Below, piece by piece: positions 1 to 7,036 of a DNA stretch of 28,088 nucleotides. The notes under the pieces were generated by a model. That model searched no databases, was not told the DNA's origin, and saw only the letters and a list, made by a program, of their open reading frames with translations. This DNA comes from a virus: IMG/VR virus record IMGVR_UViG_3300037054_000059, positions 1-28,088 of that record, one strand, 5' to 3'. Numbering within the stretch: the stretch's first letter is position 1; every line of letters starts with the position of its first letter. The translations under genes were made by a program, and so were the position numbers.

Positions 1-200
1 GCCGTCGTGCCGGAGACCGCTTGGCAGTAGAAGAGTTCCAGGTCGATTGAAAGAACCGTCTCGGGACGAAGGGACGGAAGGATTGTCCCCGCCGGGTCAG
101 AGAGTAACAAGGACGTTGCACCAGCGGTGTAGGGACTCGCGAGTGTCAGGGCTTCCACCTGTTGGCCAGGTTGGATTCTCCGAAAGACTTGAGCAATCAT
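1..200 (-). CDS. Partial phage protein, probable virion protein (3' end outside window)
   Basis: An ATG six bases after the stop of the glycosyltransferase gene opens a frame of 66 codons that stays open to the window edge. It begins MIAQVFRRIQPGQQ and contains the stretches SPYTAGATSLLLSD and LSIDLELFYCQAVSG. Short beta-strand segments of this kind (PYTAGATSLxLSD, then IDxELF) recall small domains of phage tail or connector proteins; that is a recollection of pattern, not a search result. The close spacing and shared strand make it the next gene of the leftward virion operon. There is no strong Shine-Dalgarno, and translation may be coupled to the glycosyltransferase stop codon. The function is unknown. 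Confidence 0.62.
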   Translation of the reverse strand, partial: MIAQVFRRIQPGQQVEALTLASPYTAGATSLLLSDPAGTILPSLRPETVLSIDLELFYCQAVSGTT

Positions 201-205
201 CGAGC

Positions 206-1636
206 CTAGAGTTGCCACGCGCTCTCCCTTGGCATTGGCATTGCCTCAACCTCTTCAAGCGTGGGATTGTTCGTGTTCAATTTTTGCCCGCAGGTGATAC
301 AGAGAGCATGAGAAGCGGAGTAGTTCGGTATGCGTTCAAACTGCTCTGGGGTGAGACCGGATTCCAGAAGGACCATGTTCGGCGCACCGTCTTCCGCATC
401 ACCGTTCACCATCATGTTCTGAGGCAGGCACGAGAGGTCCAACAGTCCTGCATCAAAGAGAACACGCTTCACGTCCGCTGGCTCCCAGTAGTCCTTACCC
501 GGCTCAATTCTGTACTGCAATCCCCCGACTTCAAATAAATGAGGTTTAATCGAGCGCACCAGGTAACGACGGGGTGTGGGTTCCAACCACGTCACCGGTT
601 CTACGTCAGGAAGTCCAAGGTGATCCCGGCCTATTGCATCAAGGTATTTCCGTGCCGTTTCATCCCAGGTGAACTCTCGGCCTATGACTTCGGCGATGAC
701 TCGTGCCCTGAATACCGCTTTGTCGTAGTTGAGATAGGCGTCTTCCATCGCGAGACACAACTCATCGAAATCCGGCTCCCACCATGATCCGGCGGGTCCG
801 TGATGGAATGCTTGGGGCGGAGTTTCCTGTAGTGAGAACCCCAGCGGGTACGTGATTAGGTCCCCGAATGCGGCGTGGCCGTGAGCGTTGGTGGCGATTG
901 TCGGCATCCCTTGAGCCATGGCCTGCAAGGGTCGAAGCCCAAAACCCTCTCCTCGTGACGGCTGAACGTAAACGTGGCACATGGCGTACAGAGCACGCTC
1001 TTCATACGGGTCCAACTTGCCGGTGATGAGTTCAATTCGGTCATCGTTGGGCGTCTCATCTCGCTTGGCTGAGTGGAGGAATAGACGTGGACGAGGGCCA
1101 TCAGGGACACGACCATCGAACACCTTACGGAATGCTTTGATTACGAGGTCTGAGCCTTTGCGATGGCCACCACCAGAGATGAGGAAGGTGAAGTATTCCG
1201 GGTCTAACTTCGGGCGCACCACCGGGAACCATTCAGTCGGGTCAATGCCGAGAGGAACGAATTTCACGTTGTCGTGGTAGCGAGAAAACAACTCCTGGTT
1301 CTGCTGGCTGGGGACGACGATGGTATCGAATACATCCAACGACTCCCTAAAGGGTTCAGGCAAAAGGTTCGATTCCCACATCGTCAGGATGGATGCGCTC
1401 TGACCCTCCCATCTGCCTCGATAATGTCCTGGGGTTGAGACCCAAGAAGCGTGAGCACACACGCCGGTACGACCGTTGGTGTGGGGTATGAATTTCTGAG
1501 CGTCAGAGCCTTGAGGGTTTGGCAGGTCGTCGAAGATTTCTACGCCCGCACGCTTAACCGCGGCTGCAAGACAAACTCCTAATCGGCCATAGCCGAGTTG
1601 GTCATTATGGACGTATAATAAATTCATCTTAGGCAT
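206..1636 (-). CDS. GT-B fold glycosyltransferase (family 4-like) with C-terminal extension
   Basis: The 476-residue protein shows the layout of a retaining GT4-type glycosyltransferase. The N-terminal Rossmann half starts near NLLYVHNDQLGYG. An SGGGHRKGSDL segment (residues about 154-164) begins the donor-binding half, where R159/K160 match the usual phosphate-contacting basic residues. The signature GEGFGLRPLQAMAQG lies at 229-243. In the EX7E motif the second glutamate is a glutamine (E230...Q238), which I recall from other phage enzymes. Residues after about 350 (PHLFEVGGLQYRIEPG, then a CITCG motif) do not belong to the GT fold and look like an appended virion-type domain. AAGGG seven bases before the ATG supports the start; MNLLYVHN three codons downstream is the alternative. 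Its place in the virion operon suggests it glycosylates virion proteins, by analogy with mycobacteriophages. The acceptor is unknown. Confidence 0.85.
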   Translation of the reverse strand: MPKMNLLYVHNDQLGYGRLGVCLAAAVKRAGVEIFDDLPNPQGSDAQKFIPHTNGRTGVCAHASWVSTPGHYRGRWEGQSASILTMWESNLLPEPFRESLDVFDTIVVPSQQNQELFSRYHDNVKFVPLGIDPTEWFPVVRPKLDPEYFTFLISGGGHRKGSDLVIKAFRKVFDGRVPDGPRPRLFLHSAKRDETPNDDRIELITGKLDPYEERALYAMCHVYVQPSRGEGFGLRPLQAMAQGMPTIATNAHGHAAFGDLITYPLGFSLQETPPQAFHHGPAGSWWEPDFDELCLAMEDAYLNYDKAVFRARVIAEVIGREFTWDETARKYLDAIGRDHLGLPDVEPVTWLEPTPRRYLVRSIKPHLFEVGGLQYRIEPGKDYWEPADVKRVLFDAGLLDLSCLPQNMMVNGDAEDGAPNMVLLESGLTPEQFERIPNYSASHALCITCGQKLNTNNPTLEEVEAMPMPRESAWQL

Positions 1637-1646
1637 AGAAAACCCT

Positions 1647-1655
1647 TGCTATAGT
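1647..1655 (+). promoter_or_regulatory. Extended -10 promoter of the HNH gene, leaderless start
   Basis: TGC-TATAGT ends exactly six bases before the ATG, so the predicted transcription start falls on the start codon. No Shine-Dalgarno is present and there is no convincing -35. It lies in the 25-bp gap between two divergent genes. Confidence 0.55.
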
Positions 1656-1661
1656 TGGTAT

Positions 1662-2186
1662 ATGTACTACGGCAAATGGGACACAACAAGTCTCCAAAGT
1701 TTTATCTATTCTTCGCTCGACACGTCCGCAGGTCTTCACGAATGCTGGCCATTCATGGGGCAATGCAACGATATCGGATACGGAATTTTCAAACGACGTG
1801 GAATCCGATATCGCGCTCACCGGGTCGCATACGAACTGGCGTATGGAGCGATACCAGAAGGAAAGAGCATCTGCCACTCGTGCGACAACCCTCCGTGTTG
1901 TAACCCTGAGCATCTTTGGGCTGGGAGTCACCGCGAGAACATGGCAGACATGGGCCAGAAGGGTCGAGTCATTAATAATCCCCGGTGCGGAATCGCGAGC
2001 ATCCAAGCCAAACTCACCGACGATCAGGTCCGTTCCATCCGAAGCGAGTACGTGCGCCAGAAGCCAGGGCCAAGGGGGAAGAACGCGGTTGGCCTCAGCC
2101 GATATGAACTCGCTGCCAAGTACGGTGTCTCTCGGTCGCTGATTGACCATGTTCTGGACCGCACAGCGTGGAAGCACGTTGACTAA
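1662..2186 (+). CDS. HNH homing-type endonuclease with C-terminal HTH
   Basis: The 174-residue protein is an HNH_3-type nuclease. AHRVAYELAYGAIPEG (52-67) leads into the zinc and catalytic core CHSCDNPPCCNPEHL (71-85), with H72, N81 and H84 as HNH residues and C71, C74, C79 and C80 as zinc ligands. After a linker, residues about 118-172 (LTDDQVRSIRSEY, then ELAAKYGVSRSLIDHVL) form a helix-turn-helix of the kind found after HNH_3 domains in homing endonucleases. It is antisense to the virion operon, filling the space between two leftward genes and ending two bases from the facing gene. This points to a free-standing mobile nuclease inserted in the operon. It shares the AHRxxYELxxGxIPEG motif with the HNH protein beside terL. 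Confidence 0.92.
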   Translation: MYYGKWDTTSLQSFIYSSLDTSAGLHECWPFMGQCNDIGYGIFKRRGIRYRAHRVAYELAYGAIPEGKSICHSCDNPPCCNPEHLWAGSHRENMADMGQKGRVINNPRCGIASIQAKLTDDQVRSIRSEYVRQKPGPRGKNAVGLSRYELAAKYGVSRSLIDHVLDRTAWKHVD

Positions 2187-2188
2187 TC

Positions 2189-2596
2189 TCACTTCAGCCC
2201 CTCCGGAACGCCCAGCATCTCCTTGGCAGCGTTCATCTGTGATTCCATCTCTTTGCGGATATTGGGAGCCATCACTACCTTGTGCTCTACTTCAAACTTT
2301 GAATGGGCTTGGGCGGCGAGTTCTGCCGAGCCAAAGATGTTCTTGGGCTGATAGCCCTGGTGACGAAGATTCTTATACTCACGCATATCCCTGTCACGTT
2401 CTTTCTCCGTGAAGCGGTGTTGCCCTGCCTCCATGCCCTGGAATTGCACGGTTCTTAGTTTGATTGCAAAACAGGGCGGACAATTTTGATGTTGGCCGGT
2501 GTGAGCCTCGTAAATTTGTTCTTGCGCCACCACCACCTGTTCGTCGTTGCCCTTGGGGAGGAGGGATTCTTCGTACTCTTCAAAGATTGTTTTCAT
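2189..2596 (-). CDS. Conserved phage protein with CxxC motif, function unknown
   Basis: This 135-residue charged protein carries an HQNCPPCFAIKLRTVQF segment at about 37-53, then an acidic/basic helical stretch (TEKERDRDMREYKNLRHQGYQPKNIFGSAELAAQA). The order CPxCFAxKLR, D-x-D-x2-Y-x2-LR-x2-G-x-QPxxI-x-GSAELE recalls small proteins in actinobacteriophage virion operons, whose role I do not know. Two cysteines are too few for a zinc site alone, but the preceding His residues (HTGQHQNC) could complete one. The start overlaps the stop of the upstream gene (TAATG). The antisense HNH gene begins two bases beyond its stop, so leftward transcription must pass through that gene to reach the glycosyltransferase. 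Confidence 0.8.
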   Translation of the reverse strand: MKTIFEEYEESLLPKGNDEQVVVAQEQIYEAHTGQHQNCPPCFAIKLRTVQFQGMEAGQHRFTEKERDRDMREYKNLRHQGYQPKNIFGSAELAAQAHSKFEVEHKVVMAPNIRKEMESQMNAAKEMLGVPEGLK

Positions 2597-3675
2597 TAGT
2601 ACCCCGCTTCTACATTTAAGGCTCCGAGGGCGCTAAGTCCCGTGGTTCCCGCAAGTGTATTGCACACCGCGTCCAAACCGAGGTTGGTGGTCCCGGCTTT
2701 TGCGTTCAAGGCTGCGAGCAATCCCAAGTTCGTGGTGCCCGCGTAGGCGTTCGCTGCTGCCAGTTCGCCAAGGTTCGTGGTTCCTGCGAGAGAGTTGAGC
2801 ACGAACTGCCAGCCCATGGTTGGCGCGCCACCGCTGCCTCTAGTCACGACCCACTGGGCGTACAGTGTGACAGAAGCGGTGAATGGGTATGTCGCACCGT
2901 TGGCATAGGCCGTCCCGCTCCCGTTGGCTGCGGTATTCCAGCCGGTGAAAGTATGCCCGGTGCGAGTGAAAGTGTTGGTGGTGAGGGCCGTCGGTGCACT
3001 TTCAACCTGGGCCGTCATGCTTCCCGCTCCGCCGTTGTTGTTGAAGGTGACGGTGAAACTCTGGAGCGGCTTAATGCTTATCATCACTTCGTTCCAGTAA
3101 GCGGTTCCCGTCAACGGATAAGTAGTAGTATGGGCCAATGAATCAGTAGAAATCAATGTGGCCGAGGCAAGTATGTCTGGCGATCCTCCGTTATTGATTC
3201 GAACCGTGAAACCGTTAGTGGGCGAGATCGTGGTAATCGTCGCAGTCGCTGCCGTCGCGACAGCTATCCACATTTCGTTAGCCACAGCGGGGGTTGCGAG
3301 CGTCGGCGCAACCATCGTTGAAGTGTCGGCGTTATTCACGCCAGCCTGATCGACCCATGAAGAAGTGGCACAGCCCGAGAGTTCAAGTACCTCCGCAATA
3401 TATACGTAACTTGTTATGGCGACACTGATCGACGTGACCGATGACGTGCAGAGGCACGTCCAGATTTCGGCACTTTTGTAATTTGCAGTTGCAGCGATTC
3501 CTGCGGCTTTAGTCCAGGTGCCGCCTCCCGTTATACTCGTTACTCCGGACCCGGCCACGGTCAGCGTGCCGAACAGAAGAACCAGTATGTTTCCGACGGT
3601 CGTCGCGACTACCGTGATGGTTGGGTTTTGTGTAGCAAAATATTCCGGATTGTCATTGACTACCAAGATTGTCAT
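2596..3675 (-). CDS. Beta-rich virion protein with InlB-type repeat and AGTTNLG repeats
   Basis: The 359-residue protein starts at an ATG overlapping the previous stop (TGATG). A longer frame continues 130 codons upstream, but that part is Arg/His-rich and antisense-like in composition. Residues about 1-215 are Thr/Ala/Val-rich with beta spacing (TITVVATTVGNILVLLFG, then YWNEVMISIKPLQ), as in fibre or decoration domains. Next, SFTVTFNNNGGAGSM ... RTGHTFTGWNTAANGSG ... SVTLYAQWV is an InlB B-repeat (Listeria-Bacteroides repeat) of about 70 residues, a small beta-grasp-like adhesion module. The C-terminus is four 15-residue units of the AGTTNLGxxAAxNAx type ending EAGY. I infer an exposed virion or fibre protein whose repeats could bind the host surface. 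It is probably co-expressed with the tailspike gene upstream. Confidence 0.8.
   Translation of the reverse strand: MTILVVNDNPEYFATQNPTITVVATTVGNILVLLFGTLTVAGSGVTSITGGGTWTKAAGIAATANYKSAEIWTCLCTSSVTSISVAITSYVYIAEVLELSGCATSSWVDQAGVNNADTSTMVAPTLATPAVANEMWIAVATAATATITTISPTNGFTVRINNGGSPDILASATLISTDSLAHTTTYPLTGTAYWNEVMISIKPLQSFTVTFNNNGGAGSMTAQVESAPTALTTNTFTRTGHTFTGWNTAANGSGTAYANGATYPFTASVTLYAQWVVTRGSGGAPTMGWQFVLNSLAGTTNLGELAAANAYAGTTNLGLLAALNAKAGTTNLGLDAVCNTLAGTTGLSALGALNVEAGY
2599..2787 (-). repeat. Four tandem 15-codon repeats (AGTTNLG units)
   Basis: Four consecutive 45-bp units encode AGTTNLGELAAANAY, AGTTNLGLLAALNAK, AGTTNLGLDAVCNTL and AGTTGLSALGALNVE, then AGY and the stop. The nucleotide sequence has diverged more than the protein, which argues for selection on the repeated peptide. 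I recall similar NxLAGTTGL repeats at the C-termini of actinophage minor tail proteins. Confidence 0.85.
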
Positions 3676-5876
3676 CAGCAGGTAATCGCCGTCGCGGTCC
3701 ACGCCGCCGTAGTACCAGTCGTAACGGCGATGTACCAACCTGCCGGGAGACGAACGGTATAGAGGTCTCCTATGGCCGCAGCCAATCCGTTGACAATCAC
3801 CGTTGCTACCCCAGACGTTGGCCCTATGGCCACGGTCAAAGTCCCGGCGGTTCCCACGGCGATGTAGAGCATTGCGTCGGCTATGGTCTGGGCTAATTGC
3901 GCCGCTGCTCCGAGGGTTGGAGTAGCGACCGCCGCAGAACCAGAAGTGTTGCTGTTGGAATACCGCCAAAGTCCAGTCGCCCCGTTGAAGATGAAGTTGA
4001 GAGTCAGGGGCAACGTGGTTGAACCCGCGGATTGAACGGGGGGGCCGTTTTCGGTGTTGGTCCACGACAGGGTTTGGGGGACGTTACTAAAGTCGTAGAT
4101 TCTAAGAGTGAGCGGTTGCCCGTCTCTCGCCCCGGCGACCGAGAGACTGAGCGACATGATCGAAGCGGCGTAGTTGGTTACCGAGACGTTGCCGTAGGTC
4201 GCCTGGACCAACAGGTACGTGGAGGTCATCACCTGGGCGAGCATGTACTTCATGCCGTTGAACGTCACAGAGTTGGCGTTCGATGGCGAGCCGATCAGAG
4301 AGTCGGGCGTCAAGAACGTTCCTGCGGTGCTTCCGGCGATTCTCACGTCATTGCGAGTGGCGATATTGACAGTGCGAAGCACGTACGAGGCAGCCCCATT
4401 GCCACCAATGGCGATGTCACAGATCGCGCCGCTGCAACCGTCTAAGACCAGATCAGCGTAGTTGTAGGCGTTGGTGGTGTTGACCGCCACCGCGGCGTTG
4501 GTGCCGTTCGAGACGTTGACGAAGTTGCTCTTGAACGAGCAACCGCTAATGGTCACCCCGCCGCCAGTAGCAGAGCCACCAAATCCCTTTAGATAGAAAT
4601 TAGACGCACTGTTTTCTTGACAGTCCCATTGCGCCGTAATTTCACCCGAGTTGGAATCTAGATAAATTCCCGTCCCCCACGCCTGGGGGCTGGTAGCGGG
4701 AAGAACCACGAAGTTGGTCGAGTCGAGGCTCGGTTGGGTGGTGGACGATGCAAGAGAATTGATCGCTTGGCATATCTTGGTCGCAGCCTGGTCGTAGATC
4801 AACTGACCCGCGTAGACCGCCATGCCACTAATCCAAATGGCGTTAAAACCGTTGTTGTACGACTTGTTGGCTGCCCCTTGGCCAGAGCCGTGATTGAAGT
4901 AGCCGCCCCCAACACCATTAAATCCTGACTGGCAGTTAGAGAATTGAGTGTCGAACGAAGGGGTGATTCCGTTGCCCAAGTTATAAAGAAAATCACAGTC
5001 TGCGAAACTCGTGCCTGAGCGGCCGTTGGCGTAGAGTCCGTCGCCAGTGCAGGAACGCACGTAGACGTTGCGGTAGTAGCACTTCGGGTCGAAGTCAGGG
5101 TCGCCGGTGCCGGTCGAAGTGAGCGGGTTGGTCTGCGCATTGATGCCGTAGTGGTAACCACCCAAAGTCTGCTCTCCGTTGTTGCCGTGGATACACAAGT
5201 CTTGGGCGCCGGAAAAAAACGCATTACGGAGCGTGCTCGCGGTTACCCCTAGCAACGAGGATTGGCTTGAACTGTTGTATTGCATGTGCTGGAGAACATC
5301 GCAATTCGCGCCAGCCTGAATTTCAAGCGCCGTCGCGTACTTGCCCTGACCGATGAGGTTGACTTGCGGGGGGAGAATCAGCGTCTTTGAGGTTCCGATG
5401 TATCCGGCGGGCAAAATAATCTTGTACCCCGCTCCGGTCGATGCGCTGATGTACCAACACAGCATCATCAGCCCTTGAAGGGCACCCCAGTTGTCCGTCA
5501 CAGCGTTGTCTCCGACTACGCCAAAATCGGTAGCGTGGAACACGTCCCTTGAGCCGATATTGATGTAGTCAACCGAACTGATGAATGGCTGTCCCGTGGT
5601 CCCCGCGCCAGTCGTGACGGTCGTGGTGAAATAGATGAGGCGCCCGTAATAGATGACTAAATCCCCGCGGTTGTAAGTCGTCGAGTAGGCAATCGGGCCG
5701 CGAGAGTTAAAGGTCGTGGCGAACTTTGGTGCCGTAGTCGTCCCGATAAAGGTTTGGACGGCCACCATGGCATCATTGGCGTCGGTATGTTGTCCCGAGT
5801 GAGATGGAGAGTTCATCGGCTCGTTCGGTGTCGGGTCGGTGAACGAATCTATTGCGCCAGGAAAGTCAGTCGCCAC
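3675..5876 (-). CDS. Tailspike/tail fibre with right-handed beta-helix (pectate-lyase-like)
   Basis: This 733-residue protein starts at a GTG overlapping the upstream stop (TAGTG); a TTG six codons upstream is less likely. The N-terminus ATDFPGAIDSFTDPTPNEP ... HSGQHTDANDAMVAVQTFIG is an actinophage-style particle-attachment module. At about residue 108, HATDFGVVGDNAVTDNWGALQGLM ... IILPAGYIGTSKTLILPPQVNLIGQG matches the start of a Pectate_lyase_3 beta-helix: D-x-G-V-x-GD, a substrate-groove strand, then P-x-G. The following 350 residues have short Asn/Gly-rich turns typical of parallel beta-helix coils. The last 170 residues are Ala/Thr/Val-rich beta modules ending AWTATAITC. I infer receptor binding, possibly with polysaccharide depolymerase activity. 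The catalytic residues cannot be assigned by eye. Confidence 0.85.
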   Translation of the reverse strand: MATDFPGAIDSFTDPTPNEPMNSPSHSGQHTDANDAMVAVQTFIGTTTAPKFATTFNSRGPIAYSTTYNRGDLVIYYGRLIYFTTTVTTGAGTTGQPFISSVDYINIGSRDVFHATDFGVVGDNAVTDNWGALQGLMMLCWYISASTGAGYKIILPAGYIGTSKTLILPPQVNLIGQGKYATALEIQAGANCDVLQHMQYNSSSQSSLLGVTASTLRNAFFSGAQDLCIHGNNGEQTLGGYHYGINAQTNPLTSTGTGDPDFDPKCYYRNVYVRSCTGDGLYANGRSGTSFADCDFLYNLGNGITPSFDTQFSNCQSGFNGVGGGYFNHGSGQGAANKSYNNGFNAIWISGMAVYAGQLIYDQAATKICQAINSLASSTTQPSLDSTNFVVLPATSPQAWGTGIYLDSNSGEITAQWDCQENSASNFYLKGFGGSATGGGVTISGCSFKSNFVNVSNGTNAAVAVNTTNAYNYADLVLDGCSGAICDIAIGGNGAASYVLRTVNIATRNDVRIAGSTAGTFLTPDSLIGSPSNANSVTFNGMKYMLAQVMTSTYLLVQATYGNVSVTNYAASIMSLSLSVAGARDGQPLTLRIYDFSNVPQTLSWTNTENGPPVQSAGSTTLPLTLNFIFNGATGLWRYSNSNTSGSAAVATPTLGAAAQLAQTIADAMLYIAVGTAGTLTVAIGPTSGVATVIVNGLAAAIGDLYTVRLPAGWYIAVTTGTTAAWTATAITC

Positions 5877-6367
5877 TAGGTCACCACCATGCAATCGCCG
5901 TAGCCGATGCCAAATTCCGTGTAATCAGTGAGAAGCGTGGCTACGTCCTCGCTCACGGGATAGGTCGATGCGCCGTAAAAGTTCATCACGGGATAGACAG
6001 CGTGCGAGACCGTGTGGGCTGAAGGTATCTGAGGATTAACTCCAGAGTCAATGAAGTACGAAGTCACGTACGGCGCAGCAGCGTTATTCACATCCCACGG
6101 ATAAACCCCAGACATGTCGGTGTTGGAATTTTCAGGCGTAGCGGTGTCCTGAACCACGCTGCCGTCCGACATAATCCACACGTTCACTCCACGGTATCTG
6201 TTCTCGAAGTGAAGCCAGAGAGACTTTTGTAATTCAGTGGAATCGGGAAGAAACGGAGGGCGGTCTTTCACCAGCGGCGGCGTGAACAAATACGTAGTCG
6301 TGACGGCGATGTCGTCGTAGGTAGTTGTGGAATCGTAGGTGGTGGTGGAGTCATAGAGAAGTGTCAC
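5876..6367 (-). CDS. Virion-operon protein with YDSTTTYD tandem N-terminus, function unknown
   Basis: The 163-residue protein begins with a short tandem repeat (YDSTTTYDSTTTYDD) followed by LFTPPLVKDRPPFLPDSTELQKSLWLHFENRYRGVNVWIM. YDS-type tandem starts occur in actinophage minor tail proteins, as far as I recall. The rest is mixed, with aromatic-rich strands (GVYPWDVNNAAAPYVTSYFID, then YPVMNFYGASTYPVSEDVATLLTDY), and there is no catalytic motif I recognise. It overlaps its upstream neighbour by ATGA and its downstream neighbour by TAGTG, so it is translationally coupled between the glycosyltransferase-like protein and the tailspike. A minor tail or baseplate-type protein is plausible but unproven. 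Confidence 0.78.
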   Translation of the reverse strand: MTLLYDSTTTYDSTTTYDDIAVTTTYLFTPPLVKDRPPFLPDSTELQKSLWLHFENRYRGVNVWIMSDGSVVQDTATPENSNTDMSGVYPWDVNNAAAPYVTSYFIDSGVNPQIPSAHTVSHAVYPVMNFYGASTYPVSEDVATLLTDYTEFGIGYGDCMVVT

Positions 6368-7023
6368 TTCATCGCCTCCGTCACTCCGCCCACATCCATC
6401 ATCCGGTGGTGATCGACTATCCCGTGGACATGCGGTTCAAACCCGGCTTCTCGCAAGGTCTTGCCTAGCCCGGTGGAGACGTGATGCCAGTCGCGGAATC
6501 GCCATTCAAGGTCAATGAGAGCGTTAGGAACCGCGTCGATTATCTCCCTACGGAATCTCGTGCAACCCAAGATTCCATAGTGCCACGCTTCGGCGTCTTC
6601 GTCACTGAAGTTGCTGTAGCGAAATGTGCACCACGCCTCCGGGCAGAGATAGAACTCGTAAAAGACTTTCCGGTTCGCTCGTACGTCGTGTTCGATAATG
6701 GTGAAGTAATCGCTCCACCAGTCACATAGCGCTCTCCAGTAGTCGTAGGGGGAGTGCGAGACATCAATCCACGAGGCGTCCATCCCGTCCAATCCCTGCT
6801 CCGTGAAAGGGTGCTTGACGGTGTAAGGCACCAAGACGTTGCCTTCGCGTTCGCACACCTTCACGTACTCGCGCGGCTCGTCTTTCACTAACGTCATGGA
6901 ACTGTTGCCTATCTCGTCTTTGATGACTTCAAGATACTCGCCATTAGGGAGTAAATCGAAGTGGCTCTCCGTGACCAGGAACGGTCCCCGTCGCTCTCCT
7001 ATCTCATAGAACGCTTGGGCCAT
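6364..7023 (-). CDS. Possible GT-A type glycosyltransferase-like protein
   Basis: The ATG at 7023 follows GGGGCG and gives 219 residues; the 93 codons upstream in frame are Arg/Pro-rich and antisense to the neighbouring gene, so they are excluded. The protein contains SHSPYDYWRALCDWWSDYFTIIEHDVRAN (89-117), CPEAWCTFRYS (127-137), HYGILGCTRFRREIIDAVPN (148-167) and EWRFRDWHH ... FEPHVHGIVDHHRMM (173-209). A hydrophobic strand ending in an acidic IIEHD motif, then a WC/GCTRF segment and a late His-rich motif, fits a GT-A nucleotide-sugar transferase in which EHD would replace DxD. I recall similar phage proteins but cannot confirm the family. A sugar-transfer role on virion proteins would match the other glycosyltransferase in this operon. 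Confidence 0.7.
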   Translation of the reverse strand: MAQAFYEIGERRGPFLVTESHFDLLPNGEYLEVIKDEIGNSSMTLVKDEPREYVKVCEREGNVLVPYTVKHPFTEQGLDGMDASWIDVSHSPYDYWRALCDWWSDYFTIIEHDVRANRKVFYEFYLCPEAWCTFRYSNFSDEDAEAWHYGILGCTRFRREIIDAVPNALIDLEWRFRDWHHVSTGLGKTLREAGFEPHVHGIVDHHRMMDVGGVTEAMK

Positions 7024-7036
7024 CTGCGCCCCATTT

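Noticed and set aside
47-538. 163-codon plus-strand frame at the left edge
   Set aside because: Antisense to the glycosyltransferase and the left-edge gene, Arg/His-rich, no domain.
3676-4065. 130-codon upstream extension of the 359-aa virion protein
   Set aside because: It is Arg/His-rich and overlaps the tailspike gene in another frame; the TGATG junction at 3675 matches other operon junctions.
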